Origin: Polaribacter sp.
GTDB lineage: Bacteria > Bacteroidota > Bacteroidia > Flavobacteriales > Flavobacteriaceae
Length of the DNA: 34,888 nt
Direction of reading: 5' to 3'
Assembly (NCBI GenBank): GCA_018608545.1
Contig: JABAZI010000051.1
Location: 1 to 34,888 of the forward strand
Part shown: one piece after another, positions 1 through 7,066 of the stretch
Position numbering within the stretch: the first letter of the stretch is position 1
Layout of the letters: the number at the start of each line of letters is the position of its first letter
The notes under the pieces: generated by a model
What the model was told of the DNA's origin: nothing
Seen by the model: only the letters and a program-made list of their open reading frames with translations
The model's database searches: none
Program-made: the position numbers and the translations under genes

Positions 1-554
1 AAAGCTTCATACACTCTCCCCCATTTTTCATTAAAAGGAATTGCTATACAGGGCGAAAATACCCAGTTGAATCCTGTAGCCTGAGTTTCTAGAGCAGTAA
101 TTGCTGCGACTTCCTCTACTAATGTTGGATTTCCAGTAGCTCCTAAACCTATATTATGAGGAAAAATAGTGGCTCCATTAAATGTATTTTGACCATGAAT
201 TGCATCTACACCAAATAATAAAGGAATTCCTAATCGTGTAGAAAGGGCCTTTTTTTGTAATCTACTAAATTTTTGTTGCCAATCTTTTGCTGTTTCTCCG
301 GGTATTTCCCCTTGTGTATGAATAATTGATCCTATAAACTTCGTGGCAACATCGTTCTCAGAAATATCAGAAAAGTGTCTTACTTGTGACATTTGTCCTA
401 TTTTTTCTTCTAAAGTCATCAACCCTAAAACAGAGTCAATTTTTTTCTCAATATTCATCTCTTTATTACTGAAAGTCTCTGAGGATTGATTACATCCACA
501 AACGACAAACAACAATAGCAAAAGAAATTTATATTTCTGAAAACGAATGGCCAT
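1..554 (-). CDS. GH3 family beta-glucosidase, lipoprotein (partial, N-terminal part)
   Basis: The gene runs off the left edge, so only about the first 184 codons are present. The start ATG (reverse complement of 552-554) is followed by a basic-hydrophobic leader and the lipobox-like end CGCN (Cys21), so the product is predicted to be a lipoprotein. Beyond it are signatures of the GH3 N-terminal TIM barrel: an early MTLEEKIGQM block near residue 45, then IPLLFGVDAIHGQNTF, then an IFPHNIGLGAT block and a FSPCIAIPFNEKWGR block. The family removes terminal beta-glucose units; in this locus beta-1,3-linked oligosaccharides are the likely substrate. The catalytic Asp lies beyond the window edge and cannot be checked. 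The start is 9 bases after the stop of the phosphorylase gene, so the two are probably co-transcribed. GH3 membership is seen directly; the substrate is inferred from neighbours. Confidence 0.9.
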   Translation of the reverse strand, partial: MAIRFQKYKFLLLLLFVVCGCNQSSETFSNKEMNIEKKIDSVLGLMTLEEKIGQMSQVRHFSDISENDVATKFIGSIIHTQGEIPGETAKDWQQKFSRLQKKALSTRLGIPLLFGVDAIHGQNTFNGATIFPHNIGLGATGNPTLVEEVAAITALETQATGFNWVFSPCIAIPFNEKWGRVYEA

Positions 555-563
555 TAATAATCC

Positions 564-3500
564 TTATTTTATAACTGAAACTTCTATTTTATTCACTTTT
601 CCTGTTCTTTCAAAAATTAATTTTGAAGTATTTTCACCAAGAGTCAAATCATTTAATTCTTCAACATGATTATCTGTAAAAAATATTTTGATACTTTGTT
701 TCTTCGTATTTTTATAAATAATTGGTATTTGACAATAGGTAAAACAAAGTGAGCCCTTCTCTACATCAATAGAGGTATGTTCTTTACTAATCGCTGTATA
801 ATGGAACTTTTTAGCTGTCTGCACAAATTCACTTGCTCTTAATAATCTTGGATTGAAATTAATTTTTCCATCCTTAACAAAAACACCTAATTCTCCTATC
901 CTACTTAATACATCTTCTTTTACTTGACCGGTCATACCAGGCTGTTGTGCTCCTTTCCCTCCTGGTGTGTGAGAATAGGGATCTGTTGGAAATGCTCCAT
1001 ATAATTCTGGTGATTTATGCACACCAATACCTGCTTGAATTTCATAATAATGGTCTAATAATCTACCTATTAGTGCCTCGTCTTCATTATTTTTTACAGC
1101 CGCTAAACAGTTTTCTTGAACAGCTAATAATAATTTAGAAACCATATGCCAGTATATAGAACCCAGCCCCTCGTAACCAAAGAAAGTTCCTGAACGACCC
1201 GTAAATGCTTTGTGATTAAAAACATCTTCAAAGATCTCCAATACCAACCCAGATTCTTTTTTGATTAAACCTGCATATTTTTTTGGTAAATCTTTAAAGG
1301 CAGCTTGTAAACTAGTTGCATTATTAAAATTTGCATTGAAATGATACGTTTCCGAAATATCTTTATTGATGATTTGTGTGTTTTGATCCTGAACCAATTG
1401 GGTTAATAACTCAGATTTTTTAACTGCTACATCAGAAATTACATTCTTTTGATCAAAACGCGGTAGCTCTTTGTTAGGATATAAAATGTAACTGTATTGA
1501 TCCTCTCTAAACAAGGCACTTTTTTTCATTCCATCTAGAACCTCTAAAGCTTCTTTTGAAGATAAATATCCAGCACTTAAAACGGCTACTTGCCCCTCAA
1601 GCATCTCAGGCAAATAAGTAACTGCTACTTCAGAATCATTTACCAAAGTCATTAAGTTATACGAATGATATAAGTTATCTGCTCGTTTGTTTGCTTCAAT
1701 TGTATGCTCTAAATATTGTTTTGTGATTGTAAAAAAGTCTAATAATTCTGCTTTAGTAATCGTTTTTCTATCGCTAGAAAACGAGTTTTTATAAATTTCT
1801 AATCTGTATTTACTTCCAGCTTTACCCAAACCATCCAGAACTGTTTTTCGATCTTTATCTGTTACCTTTCCGGAGAGAATATGCTTATTTTGGTTAAAAG
1901 TACGTACTACCGAATTGAAAAATACTGCCAATTCTTTAGAAATAAGGACTTGTTCAGTGGTAGATTTAACCACTACTTTCTCAAAGAAGTTGATAAAACG
2001 GTTCAGGTAATTTAACGTTACCATCGAGACACCGTTACCAACTAAAGCATTGTTTGCATCATTCCATTCTGGACGCTGCGTATTTAACCAAATTCCCCCC
2101 TCAGGAATAAAATTTGAAATTTTAGCCAATACTGTTGCTAATAATTTTTCTACTAAATTTACTTTATAAATAAAGTAATTTCTATCTCTTAACAAGGCAC
2201 CATCTACCCCAAGTTCTTCTCTCTTTGTTGCGATGACTGCATCCAAATCGAAATCAAAATCGATGGTATCTTTTGGGTTTTTAAGAGTATCCTCATAACT
2301 TTTAATTTTGTAAGGTACGTTTGCATACACAAAAATATCTTCCGAAAAACGTTTATCTAATTGATTTGGATAGTGGTTCTCTATGAACTCTAAAAACTTT
2401 AGTAAATAAATTATTTGATGATCTCCCCAATATCCAATATATGACCAAGGATCATTTTCTTCAATAATTTCCCAATCAAAACCACCTTTTGTTACTCTGT
2501 AAGGATTGTAACCGTCAAAAGTTGTTGCATTTAAGAACTTATGAATCATACTTTCTATAAACTCAGGATATGAATGGGCTAGTGTTTCCCAGTTTTGAAA
2601 AATATCTCGCCAATTACCTTCATAATCTAAAATTTTTGAACCATCAATTTCACTTCTTGTATTGATCGAAAACTTATTCCAAGGCCTACTTGGATCACCG
2701 TGTCTTCTACTAAATTTTAATGGTAAATATTCGAAGCAAAGCCTTTTAAAGTTTTGATCTTCATCTTTTTCTGCTAGGTCAAGGATAAACTCTAAAGTAA
2801 ATAGATCTGGCAACCCATTTAAAATAGCTTCTTTTTTCTTGAGTACTTTTTTATTTGCTTTTACAATATATTTGGTAAAATCCTCCTTTTCTATGTTATA
2901 ATCATCATCAAAAGTACCTCCTCGCATGATGTTAAATAAGGTGTTTGCAAAGTGTCTAGTGTTAACTAAAGAATCGTTTGTTAGTTGCAGACCATCAGCA
3001 GCACCTGTTAATGCAATTAGTTTTTTAGTTCCCAGCTCAATGTCTTCTTGAATGATTTCAAGTAAATTTTGATCATTGTTAATTGCTTTAGAAATTTTTT
3101 GAATATCTCCAATTGTCTGGTTTACATTTGCTACAAAATACCATTGCTTGGTTTCGTTTGCTTTTAAAGTCAAATCTGCACTTATAAAATAAGCTCCTTT
3201 CTCTGCTTTTACATCTACTTCTTGCGTTAGATTTTTTCCTTTTCTGAAATTATCTAATTGTAATGAAGACATTAAATAAGTTGGATTTTCAACTCCTAAA
3301 GACCAAACAATATTCGCTTTTAATGCTTCACTAGGTTCCGCTTTATCTACAATAATAGAACTCAGAGCATAAACACCGATACCTGAATCTAACTGTAATT
3401 CACTTTTCTTATATGCGTCTACTAAATTACTTCTTGAATTTTGCAAATCTGTTTCAACATCTGAAGGAAGGATATTCTGTAATCCATCTAAAAGAGTTAT

Positions 3501-4022
3501 TTGTATTTGATCTGAAGAATTATTGATGAATGTAGATTTTTTAACAAACCCATAAGTGTCTGTAGAACTCCATTGATATCTGAAGGTGACCCCTAAATCT
3601 TCATTAATTTCTTCAAAAACAACCTTATTCCCAAAAGTGTTTTTGTACAAATTTTGTTTTATTTCATATAGGCCAACTTGTCTATGAGAGAAAGGTTCCC
3701 ATAAATAAATATTTCCATTTTTTAAGACCTGAAACATCGCTTTACTTCCTGTAATATCTGCTGATTCTGTAATTTTATCATCAGTGTAATAAGGGAAAAG
3801 TGAATACTCACTATTTTTTCTACCAGCAGTGAGACCCCCATTACTTGAGATAAACATCCAATGGTTTGAATCTGAAACGATGCTCATAAAAAAGGGCCTC
3901 ATTTCATTACTATTTAAAATTTTATAATAAGCTTCGTTCTCAAAATTTATCATTTCTCCCTTTACTTCGTGAGAACTAAAGTCTGCTTTATTTTTTCCTA
4001 GAAAAATACTCTTGTGTGTCAT
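564..4022 (-). CDS. GH149-like beta-1,3-oligoglucan phosphorylase
   Basis: This 1152-residue protein has no signal peptide or membrane segment and should be cytoplasmic. Its size and layout fit GH149, a family related to the GH94 disaccharide phosphorylases: a large beta-rich N-terminal half, then an (alpha/alpha)6-type catalytic half. Visible landmarks are a LDYEGNWRDIFQNWE block near residues 465-479, YWGDHQ at 531-536, RPEWNDANNALVGNG at 650-664 (which resembles the GH94 region carrying the general-acid Asp) and a Gly-rich QQPGMTGQVKED block late in the protein. The family cleaves beta-1,3-oligoglucans with phosphate, releasing alpha-glucose-1-phosphate. It lies between a secreted GH-A enzyme (106 bases upstream) and a GH3 gene (9 bases downstream), in a locus with GH16 and SusCD, as described for bacterial GH149 genes. 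GH94 (for example cellobiose phosphorylase) is the alternative, but the length and context favour GH149. Confidence 0.8.
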   Translation of the reverse strand: MTHKSIFLGKNKADFSSHEVKGEMINFENEAYYKILNSNEMRPFFMSIVSDSNHWMFISSNGGLTAGRKNSEYSLFPYYTDDKITESADITGSKAMFQVLKNGNIYLWEPFSHRQVGLYEIKQNLYKNTFGNKVVFEEINEDLGVTFRYQWSSTDTYGFVKKSTFINNSSDQIQITLLDGLQNILPSDVETDLQNSRSNLVDAYKKSELQLDSGIGVYALSSIIVDKAEPSEALKANIVWSLGVENPTYLMSSLQLDNFRKGKNLTQEVDVKAEKGAYFISADLTLKANETKQWYFVANVNQTIGDIQKISKAINNDQNLLEIIQEDIELGTKKLIALTGAADGLQLTNDSLVNTRHFANTLFNIMRGGTFDDDYNIEKEDFTKYIVKANKKVLKKKEAILNGLPDLFTLEFILDLAEKDEDQNFKRLCFEYLPLKFSRRHGDPSRPWNKFSINTRSEIDGSKILDYEGNWRDIFQNWETLAHSYPEFIESMIHKFLNATTFDGYNPYRVTKGGFDWEIIEENDPWSYIGYWGDHQIIYLLKFLEFIENHYPNQLDKRFSEDIFVYANVPYKIKSYEDTLKNPKDTIDFDFDLDAVIATKREELGVDGALLRDRNYFIYKVNLVEKLLATVLAKISNFIPEGGIWLNTQRPEWNDANNALVGNGVSMVTLNYLNRFINFFEKVVVKSTTEQVLISKELAVFFNSVVRTFNQNKHILSGKVTDKDRKTVLDGLGKAGSKYRLEIYKNSFSSDRKTITKAELLDFFTITKQYLEHTIEANKRADNLYHSYNLMTLVNDSEVAVTYLPEMLEGQVAVLSAGYLSSKEALEVLDGMKKSALFREDQYSYILYPNKELPRFDQKNVISDVAVKKSELLTQLVQDQNTQIINKDISETYHFNANFNNATSLQAAFKDLPKKYAGLIKKESGLVLEIFEDVFNHKAFTGRSGTFFGYEGLGSIYWHMVSKLLLAVQENCLAAVKNNEDEALIGRLLDHYYEIQAGIGVHKSPELYGAFPTDPYSHTPGGKGAQQPGMTGQVKEDVLSRIGELGVFVKDGKINFNPRLLRASEFVQTAKKFHYTAISKEHTSIDVEKGSLCFTYCQIPIIYKNTKKQSIKIFFTDNHVEELNDLTLGENTSKLIFERTGKVNKIEVSVIK

Positions 4023-4091
4023 TTAAATTGGTCTTCTGTAAACTTCTACTGTTTTTTTAAAAGAAGTTTGTGTTATTAATTAGTTTTATTG

Positions 4092-4109
4092 GAATACTTC
4101 AAAGTATTC
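4092..4109 (-). repeat. Intercistronic perfect dyad (hairpin)
   Basis: Eight-base arms GAATACTT and AAGTATTC are separated by only CA, giving an 18-base palindrome-like hairpin. It lies 19 bases after the GH-A gene stop and 69 bases before the phosphorylase start. No T-tract follows on the minus strand, so it is not a canonical terminator. It may mark RNA processing, stabilise an mRNA end or bind a protein. Confidence 0.55.
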
Positions 4110-4128
4110 AATCTATTTATTTTATTAA

Positions 4129-5436
4129 TTAGTTATTGATCAAAAAATCCTTGTTTTTTTTGGCTTTTAAAATTGCATTTGATAATTGAATTTCACTGAA
4201 ATATTCTGAAATAGAATCTGCAGTTACTGATGTCTGAAAGAGATTCAATTGATGTACTTGCTGTAAAATGTAATAAGCAGCTCTGGGATACAAAGTATAC
4301 GATCCTTTGTCATTTGTTGGTCCTTTTGCACAAATACCAAACCATTCTTCATTCATGTTATTACTCCCTTTTTTAAAGTCAAACTCATGACCCCCACTTA
4401 CCCAAGATGCGTTCGTGTCGTGAATTGATAAGTTTTTTGTTTGCTTATATTTCCACCATCCATCACTAAATTGAAAGGTAAACCCCCCAATAGAGTTATT
4501 GGCTCTTCCAAGACCAGCAGTATTTTCATAAATTTCTTTCCAATTTTCAAGTAAAAAAATAGCTTGAGATTTCTGATCTTCTTTCTTTTCAAGTCCATGG
4601 TAAGCATCTGAACCAAACTCCGTAAACATGATTGGTAAATTCAATTCTTTTTGAACTCTTTCAAAAGCATCCCCAAAAGATTTTCCACGGTACATATTTA
4701 CACCCAAAACATCAATGTCTTTGCATTCTTCCGCTATGATATCCAAGTACATAAGATCACCATTACAAATAGCAACAGGATAAGAAGATGTAATTTTTTT
4801 TATTCTAAGTGCAGTTTTGTTCATTAAGGCATACATTGCTCTTCCACTAGTATCACCTATAAGGCTCAATTGATCAGCATCATCTGGAAAATCTTCAGTT
4901 TCTGCACCGGACCAGAAAAGTCCGTAGTTGTTTTCGTTGCCCAAAAGGAATAACAATAACCCTGGTGTATTTTTATAAGTAGATGCCATCTTAGTAGCTT
5001 CTTCTATTAAAATCTTTTGTACATGTTCATTAGCGTAATCTGTGGCAGGGGTCCAAACTCCATTTATGCTGAGACCGTATCTTCCAAAAGAATGGTTGAG
5101 CATGGTATAAATACCAAAATTTTCATAGATATAGGTAATCCATTTAGGTTGAATGCCTATATAGACACGTATCGAATTAACACCCATGTCTTTTAACAAT
5201 GACATTTCTGAATCTAATGCTAATTTGATAAAAGAATCTGTTTGATTCCACAAACTATAATCGTAGTTAGTTCCTATTGGAAAATAGTCCCAATTCATTC
5301 CGTTAATTATAAAATCTTTTCCATTCACAATTAATCGAATACCCTGATCATTGGTCAAAATAGATACAGACTCTTTTTGAGAAAAAGTATTTAAAATGAA
5401 AGAAAATAATAAAACCCTTAAGAAAAATAAGTTCAT
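4129..5436 (-). CDS. Secreted clan GH-A glycosidase (GH2-type TIM barrel only), putative beta-glucan-active enzyme
   Basis: The 435-residue protein begins with a Sec signal peptide (hydrophobic to about residue 17, ending NTFSQ) with no lipobox Cys, so it is probably periplasmic or secreted. A single TIM barrel fills the rest. Landmarks are GMNWDYFPIGTNYDY near 46-60, MGVNSIRVYIG at 84-94, GNENNYG with predicted acid/base Glu168, LGVNMYRG at 244-251 and MFTEFGSDAYHG with predicted nucleophile Glu273. Two Glu residues on strands 4 and 7 define clan GH-A. The sandwich domains of true GH2 enzymes are absent. Its place between GH16 and the phosphorylase argues for hydrolysis or transglycosylation of beta-1,3-gluco-oligosaccharides. 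GH2, GH5, GH17, GH72 and GH158 relatives are possible; I cannot assign the family. The gene stands alone, 432 bases after GH16, behind a leader rich in inverted repeats. Confidence 0.78.
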   Translation of the reverse strand: MNLFFLRVLLFSFILNTFSQKESVSILTNDQGIRLIVNGKDFIINGMNWDYFPIGTNYDYSLWNQTDSFIKLALDSEMSLLKDMGVNSIRVYIGIQPKWITYIYENFGIYTMLNHSFGRYGLSINGVWTPATDYANEHVQKILIEEATKMASTYKNTPGLLLFLLGNENNYGLFWSGAETEDFPDDADQLSLIGDTSGRAMYALMNKTALRIKKITSSYPVAICNGDLMYLDIIAEECKDIDVLGVNMYRGKSFGDAFERVQKELNLPIMFTEFGSDAYHGLEKKEDQKSQAIFLLENWKEIYENTAGLGRANNSIGGFTFQFSDGWWKYKQTKNLSIHDTNASWVSGGHEFDFKKGSNNMNEEWFGICAKGPTNDKGSYTLYPRAAYYILQQVHQLNLFQTSVTADSISEYFSEIQLSNAILKAKKNKDFLINN

Positions 5437-5868
5437 GAATTTTAATCTTTAAATCTCTATAATTACTAATTATAGCTGCAATAGAATATTATTCTTTGTG
5501 CTATAATTACACAAGCTAAAAATAAGTTTAAAATTTGTAAAAAGTAACAAAATATACCTCTACAAAAAACATACAAAAAATGAAAAATTAAATCTTCGAC
5601 AATCACCAACTGACAGAGGGTATTATTGATAATGTAGTTGAGTTTAATCAAAGATGTGTAACTAATGTATAGTTGTTTTAGAGAATTGAATGGTTTTTTA
5701 AGAAATTATAATATTAATATCTATAACAAATCATAATTATAACTGTTAAATGATCTTATCATAAACATTCACACAAAACTGTCAATTTTAAAAAGTTTTT
5801 GGAAAAGTTATTTTTTAATGAATCAAAAAAAAAGTAAAAAAATTAATGAGTTGTGAATTTAAATGAAA
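5437..5868. other. 432-base AT-rich intergenic leader between GH16 and the GH-A gene
   Basis: No convincing gene is present. A 61-codon minus-strand reading frame (5466-5651) has no recognisable domain and is very rich in Ile, Phe and Leu, as chance AT-rich frames are. The stretch contains the dyad cluster at 5457-5509 close to the GH-A start, and a weak AT-only stem with an adjacent A-run (T-run on the minus strand) at the GH16 end. I found no clean TAnnTTTG box here on the minus strand, so the promoter of the GH-A gene is not identified. Confidence 0.6.
5457..5509 (-). promoter_or_regulatory. Cluster of three CTATAATTA dyad half-sites in the GH-A gene leader
   Basis: Positions 5457-5475 are a perfect 9+1+9 palindrome, CTATAATTACTAATTATAG. 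A third copy of the half-site lies at 5501-5509, so positions 5467-5509 can also fold into a long stem: a perfect 10-base outer arm (5467-5476 with 5500-5509) and an inner AGAATA/TATTCT pair. The cluster begins 21 bases upstream of the start codon at 5436. It could be an operator for a dimeric regulator or an mRNA leader hairpin. The half-site is AT-only apart from one base and also occurs elsewhere, so its function is not proven. Confidence 0.4.
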
Positions 5869-5876
5869 TTAATTTT
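5836..5876 (-). terminator. Weak AT-only terminator candidate after GH16
   Basis: Arms 5839-5847 and 5868-5876 (AAAATTAAT and ATTAATTTT) pair across a 20-base loop, overlapping the GH16 stop codon. On the minus strand the stem is followed by T-rich sequence (A-runs at 5825-5840 on the plus strand). The stem has no G-C pairs, so it may be weak or absent in vivo. Confidence 0.35.
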
Positions 5877-6669
5877 GATATACACGAACATAATCTATCT
5901 CCATACTACTTTGAGTGAAGTTAGGATCAATATCCCCCCCTAAACTACCTCCCATAGCAATATTTAAAATTATAAATTGTGGTTTATCAAAAGGCCAATT
6001 ATTAGCATTTTTGTTTGCAGGACTGTAGGTATAATGAACAACATCATCTATGAAAAATTCAATTTTATCTTTAGTCCAATTCATACCGTAGGTATGAAAA
6101 TTTGTAGATACATCGTTTACCCTATTTAAAAAATATACATAAGGAGTGTCGGCGTATCCAGAATTATTATGTATTGCACTAGAGGTAACCCCTTGGTCTT
6201 TTCCTTTATGCTCCATGATATCAATTTCTCCACATTCTGGCCAACCTACTGTAGTAATATTATCACCTAACAACCATATTGCAGGCCAAGTTCCACGCCC
6301 TTTTGGCAATTTTGCACGAACCTCCACTCTACCATAGGTAAAGGAGAAGCGATCTTGTGTTTTCATTCTTGAAGAGGTATATTCGTAACCTCTGTAGGTT
6401 TCTTGTTTTGCAGTAATTCTTAAAATACCGTCTTCAGAAGTTGCATTTGATCTCGTATAAAATTGAACCTCATTATTTCCCCAACCATCTTGTCCGTTAC
6501 CGATATCATAAGTCCAATTATCTGAAGAAGGGCTTCCCGTTTCATCAAACTCATCAGACCAGATAAGACCATCAGGACCTACAGGTGGTTCTGGGGTTAT
6601 TGTAGTTTCATTGCTAGAGCAAGAAAGTAAAATCAATAAAATAAAAGATTTAGCTATTGTGAATTTCAT
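5869..6669 (-). CDS. GH16 family endo-beta-1,3-glucanase (laminarinase), lipoprotein
   Basis: I chose the ATG at 6669 (266 residues) over one at 6711, because it gives a normal lipoprotein leader: MKFTIAKSF, a short hydrophobic core, then LLSCSS with Cys17. One compact GH16 jelly-roll domain follows. The catalytic block ECGEIDIMEHKG carries nucleophile Glu148, Asp150 and acid/base Glu153, with the extra Met of the EIDIME form typical of laminarinases. WPAIWLLGD before it and EIDYVRVYQ at the C-terminus are also characteristic. The enzyme cuts internal beta-1,3 bonds of laminarin-like glucans at the cell envelope, supplying oligosaccharides to SusCD. No extra CBM or T9SS domain is attached. 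A strong terminator separates it from the upstream binding-protein gene, so it may have its own promoter or rely on read-through. Mixed-linkage glucan is an alternative substrate. Confidence 0.93.
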   Translation of the reverse strand: MKFTIAKSFILLILLSCSSNETTITPEPPVGPDGLIWSDEFDETGSPSSDNWTYDIGNGQDGWGNNEVQFYTRSNATSEDGILRITAKQETYRGYEYTSSRMKTQDRFSFTYGRVEVRAKLPKGRGTWPAIWLLGDNITTVGWPECGEIDIMEHKGKDQGVTSSAIHNNSGYADTPYVYFLNRVNDVSTNFHTYGMNWTKDKIEFFIDDVVHYTYSPANKNANNWPFDKPQFIILNIAMGGSLGGDIDPNFTQSSMEIDYVRVYQN

Positions 6670-7003
6670 GATATTATTTTTTATTATTTTGGTATATAAC
6701 CTGTTAAACATCGATAGACAAAATTTAATAGTACAAAGTATATATTTATTTTTTATATCAGTCTAATACATTGTTTATAGCGCCGATACTGTATATTAAA
6801 GTTAATGATAACTTAACTTATTGTAGTCTTATTCTCTAAAAAAATTTAAATAATATAAAATAAAAAACGCCTAATGCATCGTTTCTAATTATAGACTTTT
6901 TCTTAAAATTCAGTACTTCTAAATTACAAGAAAAAAGCAAATCAAAATAAAAAAATGACTGGACTGTCCTATTGAATAAAATCTGAACTAACTAACCATA
7001 AGT
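6670..7003. other. Intergenic leader upstream of GH16
   Basis: No gene is visible in this stretch of about 330 bases. It contains a weak hairpin (AAACG at 6865-6869 with CGTTT at 6880-6884), followed on the minus strand by a T-rich tract, and one CTAATTATAG at 6885-6894 that matches the half-site repeated before the GH-A gene. I could not identify a clean TAnnTTTG box; TATACTTTG near 6733-6741 is only a loose match. Confidence 0.5.
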
Positions 7004-7044
7004 TAAAAAAAAATACCCGTACACTCATTTGTATACGGGTATTT
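7004..7044 (-). terminator. Rho-independent terminator after the glycan-binding protein gene
   Basis: A perfect 11-base stem (AAATACCCGTA at 7011-7021 with TACGGGTATTT at 7034-7044) has a 12-base loop. On the minus strand it is followed directly by a run of T (A-run at 7005-7013 on the plus strand). It lies 22 bases after the stop of the binding-protein gene, so the susC-susD-binding protein transcript probably ends here, fully or partly. Confidence 0.85.
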
Positions 7045-7066
7045 AATATTTGTCAAACAAATACGA

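Noticed and set aside
947-1138. Plus-strand frames antisense to the phosphorylase and other large genes (for example 947-1138, 6146-6337, 10979-11173, 19503-19721).
   Set aside because: Each lies wholly inside a strongly supported gene on the other strand and encodes no recognisable sequence.
5466-5651. A 61-codon minus-strand frame in the gap between GH16 and the GH-A gene.
   Set aside because: Composition is that of random AT-rich DNA (Ile, Phe and Leu dominate), no domain or leader pattern fits, and it overlaps the dyad cluster.
6670-6711. ATG at 6711 as the GH16 start.
   Set aside because: It would put 14 polar and basic residues before an otherwise standard lipoprotein leader that starts at 6669.
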